Below are positions 7,350 through 8,527 of a DNA stretch of 8,527 nt, piece by piece (position 1 is the stretch's first letter; each line of letters starts with the position of its first letter). This DNA comes from Ardenticatenales bacterium (lineage in GTDB: Bacteria > Chloroflexota > Anaerolineae > Promineifilales > UBA4811), in NCBI GenBank assembly GCA_030667645.1, contig DAOUVM010000083.1:1-8527 (forward strand), written 5' to 3'. The position numbers were made by a program, and so were the translations under genes. The notes under the pieces were generated by a model. That model did not search any database, was not told the DNA's origin, and saw nothing but the letters and a program-made list of their open reading frames with translations.

Positions 7350-8527
7350 TTGGTCTCCAGGCGATAGATGGTCACCGGCTCGAACGTCCAAACCGGACGA
7401 AAACCACTGAGAGATACCCTATCGGGCAACTGGCCATTCTGAACAATGACCACCCGGATTGCATAGCGTTCCAGGAAAGCCCTCTCTTCCCCAGGCGTCA
7501 TCCGGCCGGCGTAGAACGCTTCCACCTCCCTGCGACGCGCCCCGGCGTCAACGGTCTCAAAGGGATGACCATATACCACTCGGACTCCACCACCCCAGGC
7601 GGGCACCACGGTCCCCATCTCATGGTCGGCCAACACTACCGTGTCGGGCGACACATTCTCGCGGAGCCACTCCATGGCCTGCCATTGCCCTTCACTGAGC
7701 ACCACGTAGGGGTTGCGATTCAAAACAGCGCTCACGCCGGCCGCCATGACAAGTAGATTGCTCGGGATCGCCAGGCTCAACAACCCGATCACCAACCACC
7801 GCCGCGCTCTCTTGCGCAGACGAAGCGCCACGACCTCTATCAGTCCTATCGCCGCCAGGAAGCAGAGGGGCAGATGCAGGCCGGTGCTCAGCCGGCGCTG
7901 CAACGAGAGCGGTAGGAGCATCAGTCCCACTTGCGCGGCCGTCCAGGTCAGCAGCAGCCAGTCGGCCGGATTTCGGCGCCGGACCGCCACCCAGGCGCCG
8001 GCCGCTGCCAGCGGCAAAATCACACCAAAGGCAACCAGCCACTCGCCGAGCGGCGGCGATGGAGTCACGTTCTGCGCCATCCACCGACCAATGATAGGAC
8101 TGGCTCGCACCGCCCACGCATAGTAGAGAAGGAGCGGCAACGAACAGAGAGCAAACACGACGAGCGTGCCATGGCGGGACCAGGAGATTTGTCTTGTCTG
8201 ATAATATCTGATCGCCGACCAGCCAGCGGCTGCTCCGCCCACGATCAGGATGGCATAAGGTTGGATCATGGTCAGCCAGACGCTGCCCACGGCGACCGCG
8301 ACCCACCACAACCATCGAGAAGGCGCGATGGTCAACCCCAGGATGACCATCAGCATCAGTAGCGCCGTCAGCCCAAAATGGGCGTTGACCATCAAGGAGG
8401 GAAAGGTGATCGCTTCCGGGACGGTCAGGTCCGGCCCAAATCCGAACAACCACCCGAACCCCGAGGCGAGACCCACCAGCAGCAACGTCAATTGTCGTTG
8501 GCGTACACTCTGTGCCAACATGGCGGC
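7346..8527 (-). CDS. GT-C-like polytopic membrane protein A1, 5' end outside the window
   Basis: Probable membrane glycosyltransferase-like protein of unnamed family, recognised mainly by its resemblance to the 573-aa protein two genes downstream (A2). The frame is open to the window edge (two GCC codons precede the ATG at 8521). Aligning the shared AQN...SPP segment (A1 residues 149-156 counted from that ATG; A2 318-325) implies about 170 N-terminal residues lie outside, so the ATG at 8521 is probably internal. Visible: several hydrophobic helices over residues 11-260, then a soluble, probably extracytoplasmic C-terminal part of about 125 residues. Motifs shared with A2 are LQRRL (207-211), VLAD (296-299), YGHPFETVD (317-325) and EAFYAG (334-339). 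The N-terminal loop where GT-C enzymes carry catalytic acids is not visible, so activity cannot be judged. The stop TGA at 7346-7348 overlaps the GTG start of B1. Confidence is high that this is a gene and moderate for the GT-C assignment. Confidence 0.85.
   Translation of the reverse strand, partial: AAMLAQSVRQRQLTLLLVGLASGFGWLFGFGPDLTVPEAITFPSLMVNAHFGLTALLMLMVILGLTIAPSRWLWWVAVAVGSVWLTMIQPYAILIVGGAAAGWSAIRYYQTRQISWSRHGTLVVFALCSLPLLLYYAWAVRASPIIGRWMAQNVTPSPPLGEWLVAFGVILPLAAAGAWVAVRRRNPADWLLLTWTAAQVGLMLLPLSLQRRLSTGLHLPLCFLAAIGLIEVVALRLRKRARRWLVIGLLSLAIPSNLLVMAAGVSAVLNRNPYVVLSEGQWQAMEWLRENVSPDTVVLADHEMGTVVPAWGGGVRVVYGHPFETVDAGARRREVEAFYAGRMTPGEERAFLERYAIRVVIVQNGQLPDRVSLSGFRPVWTFEPVTIYRLETK
7347..7358 (-). 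promoter_or_regulatory. Ribosome binding site and GTG start of B1
   Basis: On the minus strand GGAG (7355-7358) precedes GTG (7347-7349) by 5 nt. The GTG shares bases with the A1 stop (GTGA, 7346-7349). This decides the B1 start against an in-frame ATG at 7391 that would lie 46 nt inside A1. The site lies wholly inside A1 coding sequence, so A1 translation should influence B1 initiation (inference). Confidence 0.7.

Noticed and set aside
8519..8521. ATG at 8521 as the true start of A1
   Set aside because: The frame is open upstream to the edge, and comparison with A2 implies about 170 more N-terminal residues; it would otherwise lack the first helices and loop.
1..8527. Promoters, terminators, tRNA/rRNA, CRISPR, insertion sequences
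   Set aside because: No intergenic space exists, and I saw no terminator hairpin with a T-run, regularly spaced repeats, transposase frame or RNA-gene pattern on either strand.

Overview
The window is wall-to-wall coding on the minus strand. It reads as one tightly packed operon of large membrane proteins for cell-envelope glycan synthesis, cut at both ends. G+C is roughly 60% by eye. GTG and ATG starts follow Shine-Dalgarno-like GGAG/GAGG motifs, and every gene overlaps the next. Together with the protein types (YfhO-like GT-C proteins beside a second GT-C-like family and an O-antigen ligase-family protein), this suggests a bacterium, most plausibly of the Chloroflexota (Anaerolineae/Caldilineae type). 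That taxonomic guess is inference from overall feel, not a search.

Layout in the direction of transcription (right to left): (1) A1, a GT-C-like membrane protein whose 5' end lies beyond the right edge (7346-8527); (2) B1, a YfhO-family membrane protein of 825 aa (4872-7349); (3) A2, a full-length relative of A1 of 573 aa (3161-4882); (4) B2, a YfhO-family protein of 801 aa related to B1 (766-3171); (5) the N-terminal 256 codons of an O-antigen ligase/polymerase-family protein running off the left edge (1-769). Junction overlaps are 4, 11, 11 and 4 nt, so there is no intergenic DNA. I saw no promoter, terminator, RNA gene, repeat array or mobile element.

The main structural point is that A1-B1 and A2-B2 form a diverged duplication of a two-gene module, followed by a polymerase/ligase-type protein. 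GT-C proteins usually move sugars from polyprenyl-phosphate donors on the outer face of the membrane, and O-antigen ligase-family proteins join or polymerise lipid-linked glycans. The operon is therefore best read as making or decorating a surface polysaccharide or glycolipid. Substrates and products cannot be told from sequence alone. The YfhO copies differ at a place that could matter: B1 has an aspartate in the first extracytoplasmic loop and B2 has no acidic residue there. B1 also carries a GC-rich, proline/glycine-rich loop insertion absent from B2.
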